Shown here: piece by piece, positions 51,286 through 59,926 of the stretch
How positions within the stretch are numbered: the stretch's first letter is position 1
How the letters are laid out: every line of letters begins with the position of its first letter
Origin: Cyanobacteria bacterium TGS_CYA1
Lineage (GTDB): Bacteria > Cyanobacteriota > Vampirovibrionia > Obscuribacterales > Obscuribacteraceae
DNA: 64,000 bases
NCBI GenBank assembly: GCA_026129135.1
Contig: JAHCIQ010000005.1
Coordinates: 124,001-188,000 of the forward strand
Direction: 5' to 3'
Program-made: the position numbers and the translations under genes
Notes under the pieces: model-generated
Databases searched by the model: none
Told to the model about the DNA's origin: nothing
Seen by the model: only the letters and a program-made list of their open reading frames with translations

Positions 51286-52218
51286 TTGCAAGACCTTCGC
51301 ATCATCTCATTAATAGCCAGTTCTACTGAGACTCTTTATCGTCTCGGGCTGCTCTATAACGTGGTCGGTCGCTCGCACGAATGTGATTATCCAGCTTCAA
51401 TACTTGATTTACCGGTTTGCACCAGTCCTAAATTCGAGGTGGATGGCACAAGCTACGAAATCGACCAAAAGGTAAAAGCCCTGGTGCAAGAGGGTCTTAG
51501 CGTTTACCGGGTTGATGCTGAAAAAATAAAGTCGCTCAATGCCACCCACATAGTCACTCAAATTCAGTGCGAAGTCTGCGCTGTGAGCCAGAAAGACGTG
51601 ATCGATGCCTGTTCGCTCACGCTTGGCGAAGAGGTCAAAATTATCTCGCTCAAACCCGACAGTTTTACCGACATTTTGAGCGATATAGACACGCTTGGCA
51701 TAGAGCTCGGCATTGAAAGTCGTGGTCTGGATTTGATTGAAGAAATTACAGAAAAAATCGAAATATTGCACAAAGAATGTGCAAGCTTCCAGACCAAAAC
51801 AGGACGAGCCCCAAGAATCGCCTGTATCGAATGGATCGAACCTTTGATGGCTGCAGGCAACTGGGTTCCCGAACTTATTGAATTTGCCTGCGGCGAGAAT
51901 CTCTTTGGTGAAGCAGGAAAACATTCCCCCTGGATGAATATGGACGACCTGGCAAAATCAGACCCCGACGTTGTTCTGGTCACTCCGTGCGGTTTCGATA
52001 TCGAGCGCACGATGCAAGAGATGCATTTATTGCTGGATAATCCCCAGTTCAAGTCGTTGTCTTGCATGAAGAACAAACGTGTTTACGTTGCCGATGGAAA
52101 TCAATATTTCAATCGACCTGGTCCACGCATAGTCGAATCCATGCAAATGCTTGCTGAAATGCTTTACCCCGACCACTATTCGTCAGGGCTCATGGGCAAG
52201 GGTTTTATCCAGATTTGA
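51286..52218 (+). CDS. Cytosolic BtuF-like cobalamin-binding protein
   Basis: Periplasmic-binding-protein fold of the BtuF type but without signal peptide, about 310 residues. The N-terminus reads LRIISLIASSTETLYRLGLLYNVVGRSHECDYP, then VCTSPKF, ATHIVTQIQCEVCAVS, IACIEWIEPLMAAGNWVPELI and NMDDLAKSDPDVVLVTPCG; this matches a cytosolic cobalamin-binding family common in cyanobacteria. A TTG at 51286 starts directly after the previous stop with AGGG upstream; a GTG at 51259 in the preceding gene is the alternative. B12 binding is inferred from the family; a B12-type radical SAM enzyme is encoded at 2-5 kb. Confidence 0.85.
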   Translation: MQDLRIISLIASSTETLYRLGLLYNVVGRSHECDYPASILDLPVCTSPKFEVDGTSYEIDQKVKALVQEGLSVYRVDAEKIKSLNATHIVTQIQCEVCAVSQKDVIDACSLTLGEEVKIISLKPDSFTDILSDIDTLGIELGIESRGLDLIEEITEKIEILHKECASFQTKTGRAPRIACIEWIEPLMAAGNWVPELIEFACGENLFGEAGKHSPWMNMDDLAKSDPDVVLVTPCGFDIERTMQEMHLLLDNPQFKSLSCMKNKRVYVADGNQYFNRPGPRIVESMQMLAEMLYPDHYSSGLMGKGFIQI

Positions 52219-52311
52219 CCCGATACTTGTAAACTCTTTAAAACTAATACAGGTGACTAACAAGCCTCAATTGGTATGCTTGCAGAGCATTCTTTCATGT
52301 GAGAATTTTGC

Positions 52312-53571
52312 TTGTCGCAAAATACAGTAAGCGAGCCTGAAGAAATTGCCCTCTATTCTTGCAAACAAGATGGTGTGTGCAATAAAAGCATTGCCTGGTA
52401 TAAAAGTTACACGGTCTGGCTATCGCTCATGTTTTTCGCCTCTGCGCTTGCTTTGAGCCAGATAAACTATTACAAAATTTTTCCATCCACACGCATCAGC
52501 CCAGCGATGCATACCAGAGCTGCTTGCCAGTTCAAAATAGACGAATGGAATGCACTTGCTCGTGCCAAGAAACCGGTCGATCTGGTGGTAGTTGGATCGT
52601 CGCTCCCCATGTGCTGTTTGTATTATGCTGACAGTGAAAAAGACGCTGCCACATTCTTAAAAATAAAGGAAAAAGGTTTGCAACTGTTGCAAGCTTACAC
52701 AGCCGCCAATTATTTTGAAAAGAAAATCGAGCAGCAAACCTTGGCTAAAGCGAAAGTTTTCAACGCCACGGTGGCAGCTTCGATGATTTCAGACAATCAA
52801 TTGCTTATTGAAAAATTGATGAATAACCCGCCCAAGAAAATCATTTTGGCTGTGGGGCTGCGCGATTTTGCCGACAACGTAAATGTTAGTTACGCTGGAA
52901 CTCCGGTCTTCCAGACACTTTTAGACTTGCCTTATCTTGCAAACAGAGATAATTTCGCATTTCTTATACAGAACGCAAAAAATTCTACTCTTGAAGAATT
53001 GATTACTTGCAAGTCGATGCCCCTATATATGATTCACAGTGAACTCGGCACCTGGCTTAGTGAAGAAACAGAGAAATTGCTCGATGGAACTAAAAAATCT
53101 AAAACAGAAATCGAATTCGCCAAAGACGAGACCAAAGTTTCAAACACTCAAGCAACAACAGCGAATTTCAAGAACGGATCAACGGATGCTGCAATCAAGG
53201 TCAAACCGGTAGCTTTAGACCAGCTTGATTACAAACAAAGATACATGCCTGCTAATTACAAACAATTAGAATTAGAGCAAAAATGCCTCGAGCGCGTATG
53301 CGAGCTTTGCAAAGATAAGGAGGTCGAACTCATACTGGTGAACACGCCTGTATCGAGCCATCACCACACACTATCAAGCAAAGACTTGAGACAAAAATAT
53401 CTGAACGGCTTGCAAAATGTAAGCACTAAATATGGTGTCAAATATATCGATTTCGAAAATAAAAACTTGATCCCCGACCAGGATTTTCTCGACACCGTAC
53501 ACATGGGTCCACCAGGTGCAGTCAAATTTATCGATTATCTAGTGGGCGAGTGCGGAATTTTCAGAAACTGA
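52312..53571 (+). CDS. Membrane-anchored SGNH-hydrolase-like protein
   Basis: 419 residues. It has one membrane helix near the N-terminus (about 33-50) and a large extracytoplasmic domain. Residues VDLVVVGSSLPMCCLYY and the C-terminal DFLDTVHMGPPGAVKFIDYLV carry a GSS and a DxxH block, as in DltD/AlgX-type SGNH acyl esterases. The spacing and a Lys/Thr-rich insertion (about 260-310) are unusual, so the assignment is moderate. TTG start. The 3' end overlaps ruvC by 33 bp. The substrate could be an acetylated envelope polymer. Confidence 0.6.
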   Translation: MSQNTVSEPEEIALYSCKQDGVCNKSIAWYKSYTVWLSLMFFASALALSQINYYKIFPSTRISPAMHTRAACQFKIDEWNALARAKKPVDLVVVGSSLPMCCLYYADSEKDAATFLKIKEKGLQLLQAYTAANYFEKKIEQQTLAKAKVFNATVAASMISDNQLLIEKLMNNPPKKIILAVGLRDFADNVNVSYAGTPVFQTLLDLPYLANRDNFAFLIQNAKNSTLEELITCKSMPLYMIHSELGTWLSEETEKLLDGTKKSKTEIEFAKDETKVSNTQATTANFKNGSTDAAIKVKPVALDQLDYKQRYMPANYKQLELEQKCLERVCELCKDKEVELILVNTPVSSHHHTLSSKDLRQKYLNGLQNVSTKYGVKYIDFENKNLIPDQDFLDTVHMGPPGAVKFIDYLVGECGIFRN

Positions 53572-54054
53572 CTTTCGAGCGCTCAAATCCATACGAGCAT
53601 GCGTGATGGCGATGGCTAAAGCGTCAGAGGCATCATCAGGCTTTATAATCGATGGTAATTGCAACAAAGCCTGCACTGCTATTTGAATATCTTTCTTTTC
53701 AGCCCGACCAAAACCTGTCAAACATTGTTTGACTTGCATCGGGGTATATTCTTTTGCTTCCAGACCCACCGAGCTTGCAGCTTCGATAATGACACCGCGA
53801 GCTTGCGAAACCGGGATAACAGTTTTGGCATTCTTGAAAAAGAATATCGATTCGACCGCCACCACATCCGGAGCATATTCATTAACCAGCTCAATGATAT
53901 CCATTCGGATAGTATTCAGCCTCCTGGGAAACGGCATATCTTTTGAAGTGTGGACAACGCCCGAAGCGACGTAAACCAGGCTGTTAGCGCCTTTTAGGTC
54001 TATTACTCCATAACCTGAAGTTTGTGTCCCGGGGTCTATGCCGAAGATTCTCAT
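53539..54054 (-). CDS. ruvC: Crossover junction endodeoxyribonuclease RuvC
   Basis: Holliday-junction resolvase, 171 residues (cytoplasm). Catalytic acids are visible: FGIDPGT (Asp near residue 7), VAVESIFF (Glu near 66) and KPDDASDALAIAITHA (two Asp near the C-terminus). The ATG at 54054 gives the standard MRIFGIDPG start; a longer frame adds eight untypical residues. It is divergent from lnt with 54 bp between starts, and its 3' end overlaps the convergent SGNH-like gene by 33 bp. Confidence 0.95.
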   Translation of the reverse strand: MRIFGIDPGTQTSGYGVIDLKGANSLVYVASGVVHTSKDMPFPRRLNTIRMDIIELVNEYAPDVVAVESIFFFKNAKTVIPVSQARGVIIEAASSVGLEAKEYTPMQVKQCLTGFGRAEKKDIQIAVQALLQLPSIIKPDDASDALAIAITHARMDLSARKSVSENSALAH

Positions 54055-54108
54055 GCCTATATAATATGACTCTTGCAAGACAAATGTAAGTGTTTTTGGT
54101 GATTATTC

Positions 54109-55752
54109 GTGATTTTTCAGACGCATTCCGTCTTTGATCAACCAACCTGGCTTGAACGCGTCTCTTTTCTCTATAAAGGTCCGGTCATTTTTCTACTGGG
54201 TATATTGCTCGGATTGAGCTGCCCAGCCTTTGATTCAGGCAATCTCAATTTTTCCTGGCTGGCGTGGATAGGTCTTGCACCGCTCTTAGTGCTAATTCGC
54301 TCAGCGTCCGGAAAATGGGAAGCCGCCATAAGCGGACTTTTATTCGGGCTTGGATACAACAGTGTCGCTTTGAGCTTTTATCTAGGTCTTGCACCAATGA
54401 CCTGGCTTGGTCTACCCCACTGGCTTGGCACCGCCTTTAGTGGTCTCATCTGGATGCTAGAATGTTTGCATCAATCGATCTTATATATGGCTTTTGCGCT
54501 GATAATCTTTTGTCTTCCGCTAAGAGCTGGTTTTCTTCCTAATATCGAGCGACCGTTCTTTCCTTATATAGTCTCAGTTCCTTTAATCTGGGTCTTTTTG
54601 CAATGGTTCGTGGCACCATCCGAGTTTTTCATCGGACTGCCAATCAATCAACTGGTCTATTCTCAGTATCGCAATCTGCCCCTTGTCCAGATGTCGGCAT
54701 GGCTTGGCAGCGGTTGTCTCGATTTTCTCATAGTAATGACCAATGCTGTCATCGCCTGTAGTGTCATACAGTGTTTTAAACTGGCAAAGAAAATGGGTCG
54801 CAGAACCGACCAGCTTACCACCGGATTTGGTGCGTTTTTGGATCTAGCATTCATAATGCTTTTGATTTTCTGTCTTGGCAGTTGGGGTTCGAGCCGAATT
54901 GCTCGTATTCAGGACTACATAGACGTTGCAACAGTTCGCCTCCAAGATCCTCAGACTCCACCAGTTACAGTAGGCGTGGTGCAGGGAAACGTCTCGGCCG
55001 AAGAAGAGCGTCTTCAAGTAACCAAGCCCGAACACGTAGCTAAACGTTATAACGCATTGAGCCGAAATCTTGGCGTACTCATGCTGGTACTTCCAGAAGG
55101 TGTGATTAATAACGCCCAGATGCTGCAAGGCAATTTGCTCAGTATCGTCAAAGGGTTGTGCAAATATCAGAATAAAGAAGCGATTGTGGGGTCTATCGAA
55201 ACGCTGCAAGCAGGCGAACTAGTAAATGCAGCTCGAATAATTAGTCCTCTAAATCCCAAAGATAATTTGTACGTCAAACAACGTCTTGTGCCACTAGGCG
55301 AGTCGGCACCTATTAAGGCGCTTAACGAACGAATCCCAAGCTCATTGCGTGAGCATATTCCAGCCAGTCGTGAAAGTTTTCTCTCTACAAATCAGGTGAA
55401 TCTGGTCTCCAGCATGTGGGGCAAAGTGGGACTTTCAATCTTTATCGAAATGGTCTATCCCAGACTGATAGCCAACGAAGTTAGACATGGAGCCCATCTA
55501 CTCATAAATTTATCTAACTTGAGCTGGTTCCACGAATCCTCTTTGAATAAGCAATTACTTGCAGCTTCGGTCTTTCGTGCGGTCGAAAACGGTCGTTATA
55601 TTGTCATGTCTACCAATACTGGAATTTCTGCCATAATAGATCCCTCCGGTGTAATTTCAAGCAAGTCATTACCCGGAAAACGAGGTGTCCTCATCGACAC
55701 AGTCGAATTTTTCTACTGGAAAACACCTTATAACAGGATGTGGTGGCTATGA
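54109..55752 (+). CDS. lnt: Apolipoprotein N-acyltransferase with substituted catalytic Cys
   Basis: Lnt family: adds the third acyl chain to lipoproteins in the inner membrane. It has 547 residues, about six to eight membrane helices in the first half, then a nitrilase-like domain (about 275-525). The catalytic Glu appears in VLPEGVINN and the Lys in VKQRLVPLGE. However, the nucleophile position, normally ICYE, reads IFIE (GLSIFIEMVYP), that is Phe in place of Cys. NLSNLSWFHES and AASVFRAVENGRYIVMSTNTG are the typical C-terminal motifs. GTG start. The stop overlaps the DUF192 start (ATGA). Confidence 0.85.
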   Translation: MIFQTHSVFDQPTWLERVSFLYKGPVIFLLGILLGLSCPAFDSGNLNFSWLAWIGLAPLLVLIRSASGKWEAAISGLLFGLGYNSVALSFYLGLAPMTWLGLPHWLGTAFSGLIWMLECLHQSILYMAFALIIFCLPLRAGFLPNIERPFFPYIVSVPLIWVFLQWFVAPSEFFIGLPINQLVYSQYRNLPLVQMSAWLGSGCLDFLIVMTNAVIACSVIQCFKLAKKMGRRTDQLTTGFGAFLDLAFIMLLIFCLGSWGSSRIARIQDYIDVATVRLQDPQTPPVTVGVVQGNVSAEEERLQVTKPEHVAKRYNALSRNLGVLMLVLPEGVINNAQMLQGNLLSIVKGLCKYQNKEAIVGSIETLQAGELVNAARIISPLNPKDNLYVKQRLVPLGESAPIKALNERIPSSLREHIPASRESFLSTNQVNLVSSMWGKVGLSIFIEMVYPRLIANEVRHGAHLLINLSNLSWFHESSLNKQLLAASVFRAVENGRYIVMSTNTGISAIIDPSGVISSKSLPGKRGVLIDTVEFFYWKTPYNRMWWL

Positions 55753-56222
55753 TTATCAAGCAATTGCTTCTTACCATAATGATTGCACTGATTTTCGAAC
55801 CTCAAGCATGCTTGGCTGAATCAAAAACACAGACCACAAAAATGCCCACAGTCACTATCAACAGTCAAGAAATCAAAGTTGAGATTGCCGACACCAGGCA
55901 GAAAATCGCTCGTGGTCTGATGTATCGCACGTCACTCGCGCCTGATTCTGGAATGGTCTTCATATTCGACCCACCACGACCTGTAAATTTCTGGATGGCC
56001 AATTGTTTTATTTCACTAGATTTGATTTATGTGCGCGATGGAAAAATAGTCAAAATATTTGAAAACGTGCCACCTGAGCGCAATAAACCAGAAAGCCTGT
56101 GTCCAACTTATCCTCCTGGAAATGACGGGATTCTGGTAAATCAAGTAGTTGAAGTCGCAGGCGGCTACTGTCAGAAAAAAGGCATCAAAGAAGGCGACAC
56201 CGTGCAGTTCTCTCTCAAATAA
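55749..56222 (+). CDS. Exported DUF192 protein
   Basis: DUF192 family, function unknown, 157 residues. The signal peptide is at about 1-24 (PQACLAES). The conserved domain begins VEIADTRQKIARGLMYRTSLAPDSGMVFIF, then FWMANCFISLDLIYVRDGKIV and ends GILVNQVVEVAGGYC. The start ATG at 55749 overlaps the lnt stop (ATGA), and its own stop overlaps the next ATG by one base (TAATG), so three genes are translationally linked. Cys residues in the signal and at NCF, LCP and GYC could form disulfides in the periplasm. Confidence 0.85.
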   Translation: MIIKQLLLTIMIALIFEPQACLAESKTQTTKMPTVTINSQEIKVEIADTRQKIARGLMYRTSLAPDSGMVFIFDPPRPVNFWMANCFISLDLIYVRDGKIVKIFENVPPERNKPESLCPTYPPGNDGILVNQVVEVAGGYCQKKGIKEGDTVQFSLK

Positions 56223-57001
56223 TGGCTCTTGCAAATCACTACTTAACTACTCATACTCAAGATGCTCCAGGTCCAGACGGAGCAAACGCAATCGGCTGGC
56301 TTACCATCAGTCGCGAAGAGCGTCGCAATGCTATTTCCACCTCAATGTGGTCCGCCATTCCTGAATATTTATCCGAGCTGAAAGACAAAGGTGCTCGAGT
56401 AATGGTTCTAACCGGAAGCAACTCGTGTTTTGCTTCAGGCGCTGATATAGAAGACCTCAAAATAATTGCCGACCTAAAAGGCGCAACCAAATTCTGGCAT
56501 GCCATTCGCGACTGCCTGCAATTCATTTATACATTTCCATTGCCTGTGATCGCGATGATTGACGGACCCTGCATAGGGGGCGGTTGCTTACTTGCAACAG
56601 CTTGCGATTTTCGAATTGCATCGCAATCTTCGACTTTTGGTATTCCAGTGGCGAAGCTTGGAATAGTGCTGGATGACGCAAGCATCTCGCGCCTGGTGGA
56701 CTTAATAGGCCCCGCCCAAACGTCATTGATGCTTTATACAGGAAATGTAGTCGATGCCAAACGAGCCCTCGAACTTGGACTCATTAACGAAACAATGGCA
56801 AACGACAAGCTCGAAGAAGGCGTGAATGAAATCTGCCACACCATTGCCTCGAACGCATATGGTTCCATTTTTGAGTCCAAACGCTCGATTAGACGCGCCT
56901 GCACTGCTGGCTTTGAGTGCGATTTGTTGCCTCAGCACGAATCTGTGGTACTGGCAAGCTATCTGACTTCGGATTTTAAAACGCGCGTTGGCATCCGCTA
57001 A
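56222..57001 (+). CDS. Enoyl-CoA hydratase/isomerase-family protein lacking hydratase glutamates
   Basis: Crotonase-fold protein of 259 residues. It has SREERRNAIS, SCFASGADIEDL (oxyanion hole), and PCIGGGCLLATACDFRIA with the conserved Gly-rich loop. The two hydratase glutamates are missing: the first position reads Leu (GGGCLLATACD where GGGCEL is usual), and the segment SSTFGIPVAKLGIVLDDASI lacks the second Glu before LG and has no PGAGG. Water addition is thus unlikely; isomerase, decarboxylase or non-enzymatic roles remain possible. It starts one base inside the stop of the DUF192 gene (TAATG). Confidence 0.8.
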   Translation: MALANHYLTTHTQDAPGPDGANAIGWLTISREERRNAISTSMWSAIPEYLSELKDKGARVMVLTGSNSCFASGADIEDLKIIADLKGATKFWHAIRDCLQFIYTFPLPVIAMIDGPCIGGGCLLATACDFRIASQSSTFGIPVAKLGIVLDDASISRLVDLIGPAQTSLMLYTGNVVDAKRALELGLINETMANDKLEEGVNEICHTIASNAYGSIFESKRSIRRACTAGFECDLLPQHESVVLASYLTSDFKTRVGIR

Positions 57002-57169
57002 ATAAAACGAATGCAAGTTCTTGGCTGTTAAATTGACGCCTACATCTCACCATAGTTAGTGAAGTCTTTTCCACTTTCGTCTGAAGTTCAGGGCCTGGAC
57101 AACAGACAAAAAACTAAAAGCTTGGTCAGATGCAAGAAGAAATTTCGAAGACAGCCTGGTCTGAGAGAC

Positions 57170-57433
57170 TTAGACCTGAACTACGCGTTTGATTTGGGGA
57201 AGCTCTTCTTTGATGGCGCGCTCGACACCCATTTTCAAGGTCATGGTGGAGCTGGGGCACATGCCACAGGCGCCCATCAAGTGTACGAATACTTCGTCGT
57301 CCTTGACGTCTACCAATTCGATGTTGCCGCCGTCCATCATGAGCATTGGACGTAATTTGTCGAGTATTTGCTCAACGTGTGCTTTGATGTCGGTTCCGGC
57401 GCCTTGTACGCCTTCTTCAGCTTTGTTAGTCAT
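57170..57433 (-). CDS. NifU C-terminal domain Fe-S scaffold
   Basis: Small Nfu-type protein of 87 residues with the conserved LRPMLMMDGGNIELVDV and GACGMCPSS (two Cys that bind a transferable iron-sulfur cluster). It has the single C-terminal NifU domain only. The ATG at 57433 has GAGG upstream; a GTG at 57466 would add 11 residues. It is transcribed towards the enoyl-CoA hydratase gene; the 168 bp between hold no recognised element. The function is late Fe-S cluster delivery in the cytoplasm. Confidence 0.9.
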   Translation of the reverse strand: MTNKAEEGVQGAGTDIKAHVEQILDKLRPMLMMDGGNIELVDVKDDEVFVHLMGACGMCPSSTMTLKMGVERAIKEELPQIKRVVQV

Positions 57434-57647
57434 TTTGGATTGCGCCTCTTTGCCGCTAACGGACACAAAATTCTATTCGAATACTACAAGGATAGCCTAC
57501 CCTTGACTTCGAGCGCCACAATCTAAATAGAATACTCATTTTTTGAGCAAAGCCGATTTTCTGTACTATCTTAGTTTCATTCGCACTAGAGGGCGGCTTT
57601 CGAGCTTGGCAGCTGGCCTTATTCAATACAGAAAAGGAAATGTAAAG

Positions 57648-58673
57648 ATGACTAGAGTAGCAATCAATGGATTCGGCAGAATCGGACGCAACGTGTTCCG
57701 CGCTTATTTGGACAGCAAGCCGACTGAATTCGAAATCGTCGCCATCAACGACCCCTTCCAAACTCTCGAGCAATCAGTCCACCTGCTCAAATATGACTCT
57801 GTTCTTGGTGAACTCAAAGGTCATACCATTGCGCACAAAGACGGCGCTCTTGTGGTCGACGGCAAAGAAATCAAATTCTCAGCCGAGAAAAATCCTGCTG
57901 CACTTCCCTGGAAAGAGCACAAAATCGACATGGTTCTCGAGTGCTCGGGTGCTTTCACCGACGCTACCAAAGCTAAAGGTCACATCGAAGCTGGCGCCAA
58001 GAAAGTGCTCATTTCAGCTCCTGCTAAAAACGAAGATATCACCATCGTTCTTGGCGTAAACGAAAAAGAATACAACCCAGAAAAACACAACATTATTTCC
58101 AACGCTAGCTGCACCACCAATTGCTTGGCTCCTATGGCTAAAGCACTCGATGACGAGTTCGGCATTGTCGAAGGTATGATGACCACTATCCACTCATACA
58201 CACTCGATCAGAAATTGCTCGATGCTGCTCACGACGATTTGAGAAGAGCTCGTGCTGCTGGTCAATCGATGATTCCTTCATCGACAGGTGCTGCTAAAGC
58301 CATCGGTCTGGTTCTTCCTCACTTGAAAGGAAAATTGAACGGCTTTGCAATGCGCGTGCCTACACCAAACGTAAGCATCGTAGACTTGGTTTGCACAACC
58401 AAAAAACCCGTAACCAAAGAATCAGTCAACGCCTGTTTGAAAAAAGCTGCTGAAGGCTCGATGAAAGGTTATCTCGGATTCACCGACGAGCCATTGGTAT
58501 CGCGCGATTTCGCCGGTAACAAAACAAGCTCCATCGTTGATGGTGACCTAACAATGGTCATGGGTGAAAACATGGTCAAAGTACTTTCCTGGTACGACAA
58601 CGAGTGGGGTTACAGCAACCGCCTCGTAGAACTGGCTTCGATGGTCGCAAAAAAAATTGCAGTCAAAGTCTAG
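57648..58673 (+). CDS. gap: Glyceraldehyde-3-phosphate dehydrogenase
   Basis: Glycolytic/gluconeogenic NAD(P)-dependent GAPDH, 341 residues (cytoplasm). MTRVAINGFGRIGRNVFRA at the N-terminus sets the start at 57648, with AAGGAA upstream; the catalytic Cys is in SNASCTTNCLAPM, and PSSTGAAKAIGLVLP and WYDNEWGYSNRLVELA are present. It lies 25 bp upstream of pgk, the usual gap-pgk pairing. Confidence 0.97.
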   Translation: MTRVAINGFGRIGRNVFRAYLDSKPTEFEIVAINDPFQTLEQSVHLLKYDSVLGELKGHTIAHKDGALVVDGKEIKFSAEKNPAALPWKEHKIDMVLECSGAFTDATKAKGHIEAGAKKVLISAPAKNEDITIVLGVNEKEYNPEKHNIISNASCTTNCLAPMAKALDDEFGIVEGMMTTIHSYTLDQKLLDAAHDDLRRARAAGQSMIPSSTGAAKAIGLVLPHLKGKLNGFAMRVPTPNVSIVDLVCTTKKPVTKESVNACLKKAAEGSMKGYLGFTDEPLVSRDFAGNKTSSIVDGDLTMVMGENMVKVLSWYDNEWGYSNRLVELASMVAKKIAVKV

Positions 58674-58698
58674 ATTCACCAAATAAAGGACAAAAATA

Positions 58699-59925
58699 AT
58701 GAGATCAATAGAGCAGCTGGATAAATCGCAACTGGAAGGCAAACGCGTTCTTGTACGTGTCGATTTCAACGTGCCCCTGAACAAAGATGGCACAGTCGCA
58801 GAAGATAGCCGAATCACTGCTGCGATGCCGACAATTGAAAAATTGATGAAAGCCGATGCTAAAGTCGTCCTGGTTTCGCACCTGGGAAGACCCGATGGCA
58901 AGCCGAATGAAAAATATTCGCTCAAGCCAGTAGCAAAGCATTTAGCTGCTCTATCCGATTTCGTTAAAGACAAAGTTCACTTCGTCGAAGAAACTGTCGG
59001 TGAGAAGGTCAAAAAAGTGGTCCAGGATCTGAAGAACGGACATGTTCTGCTTTTGGAAAATGTCCGCTTTCACCAAGGTGAAGAAAAGAACGACAAAGAC
59101 TTCAGCAAGCAGTTGGCTGAACTTGCAGACGTCTATGTCAACGACGCCTTTGGAACTGCACACAGAGCTCACGCAAGTACTGCTGGCGTAAGCGAATTCG
59201 TGCCGGCTTCATATGCTGGATTTCTGCTCGAGAAAGAAGTAAAAATGCTTTCTTCCACACTCGATGACCCCAAGCGACCGGTTGCCACCATCATTGGTGG
59301 TGCCAAAGTTTCTTCCAAAATCGGCGTATTAGACAACCTCATCACCAAAGTTGACACCATCATCATTGGCGGCGCCATGGCTTTCACATTCTTGAAAGCT
59401 CAGGGCAAACAGGTTGGTAAGTCGCTGGTCGAAAACGATCGCATCGATTACTGCCGCGATCTCATGGAAAAAGCAGCCAAAAACAAAGTAAATATCATTC
59501 TTCCCAAAGATGTGGTTTGCGCCAAAGCAATCGAAGAAGGCGTCGAAACAAAAATAGTTTCTTGCGACAACATTCCGGAAGACGAAATGGGTCTTGATGT
59601 AGGTCCTGAATCTATCAAAGAAATCGAGTCCGCCCTTGAATCAGCGAAAACAGTTTTGTGGAACGGTCCACTTGGCGTTTTCGAAACAGAAGGATTCGAA
59701 AAAGGCACATTTGCCGTAGTCAAGAAGCTGGTCGAACTAACCCAAAAAGGCTGTATCACAGTAGTTGGTGGTGGCGATTCTGTTGCTGCCCTTGCTGCAT
59801 GCGGCGTGGAACCCGAAGCGCTCACGCACGTCTCTACTGGTGGAGGAGCATCGCTTGAATTTTTGGAAGGCAAAGAATTACCTGGCATCGCCTGTCTGGC
59901 AAAAACGACTGCATCTGCCAAATAA
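58699..59925 (+). CDS. pgk: Phosphoglycerate kinase
   Basis: ATP-forming step of lower glycolysis, 408 residues (cytoplasm). Motifs: RVLVRVDFNVPL, SHLGRPDGK, LLENVRFHQGEEKND, VNDAFGTAHRAHAST, GGAKVSSKIGVLDNL, WNGPLGVFE and the nucleotide loop VGGGDSVAAL followed by STGGGASLEFLEGKELPG. AAGGA before the ATG. The next gene begins one base after its stop. Confidence 0.97.
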   Translation: MRSIEQLDKSQLEGKRVLVRVDFNVPLNKDGTVAEDSRITAAMPTIEKLMKADAKVVLVSHLGRPDGKPNEKYSLKPVAKHLAALSDFVKDKVHFVEETVGEKVKKVVQDLKNGHVLLLENVRFHQGEEKNDKDFSKQLAELADVYVNDAFGTAHRAHASTAGVSEFVPASYAGFLLEKEVKMLSSTLDDPKRPVATIIGGAKVSSKIGVLDNLITKVDTIIIGGAMAFTFLKAQGKQVGKSLVENDRIDYCRDLMEKAAKNKVNIILPKDVVCAKAIEEGVETKIVSCDNIPEDEMGLDVGPESIKEIESALESAKTVLWNGPLGVFETEGFEKGTFAVVKKLVELTQKGCITVVGGGDSVAALAACGVEPEALTHVSTGGGASLEFLEGKELPGIACLAKTTASAK

Positions 59926-59926
59926 A

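Noticed and set aside
59765-59926. N-terminal extension of the TPR-metalloprotease
   Set aside because: It would run inside pgk in another frame and hide the signal peptide; the GTG after the pgk stop fits better.
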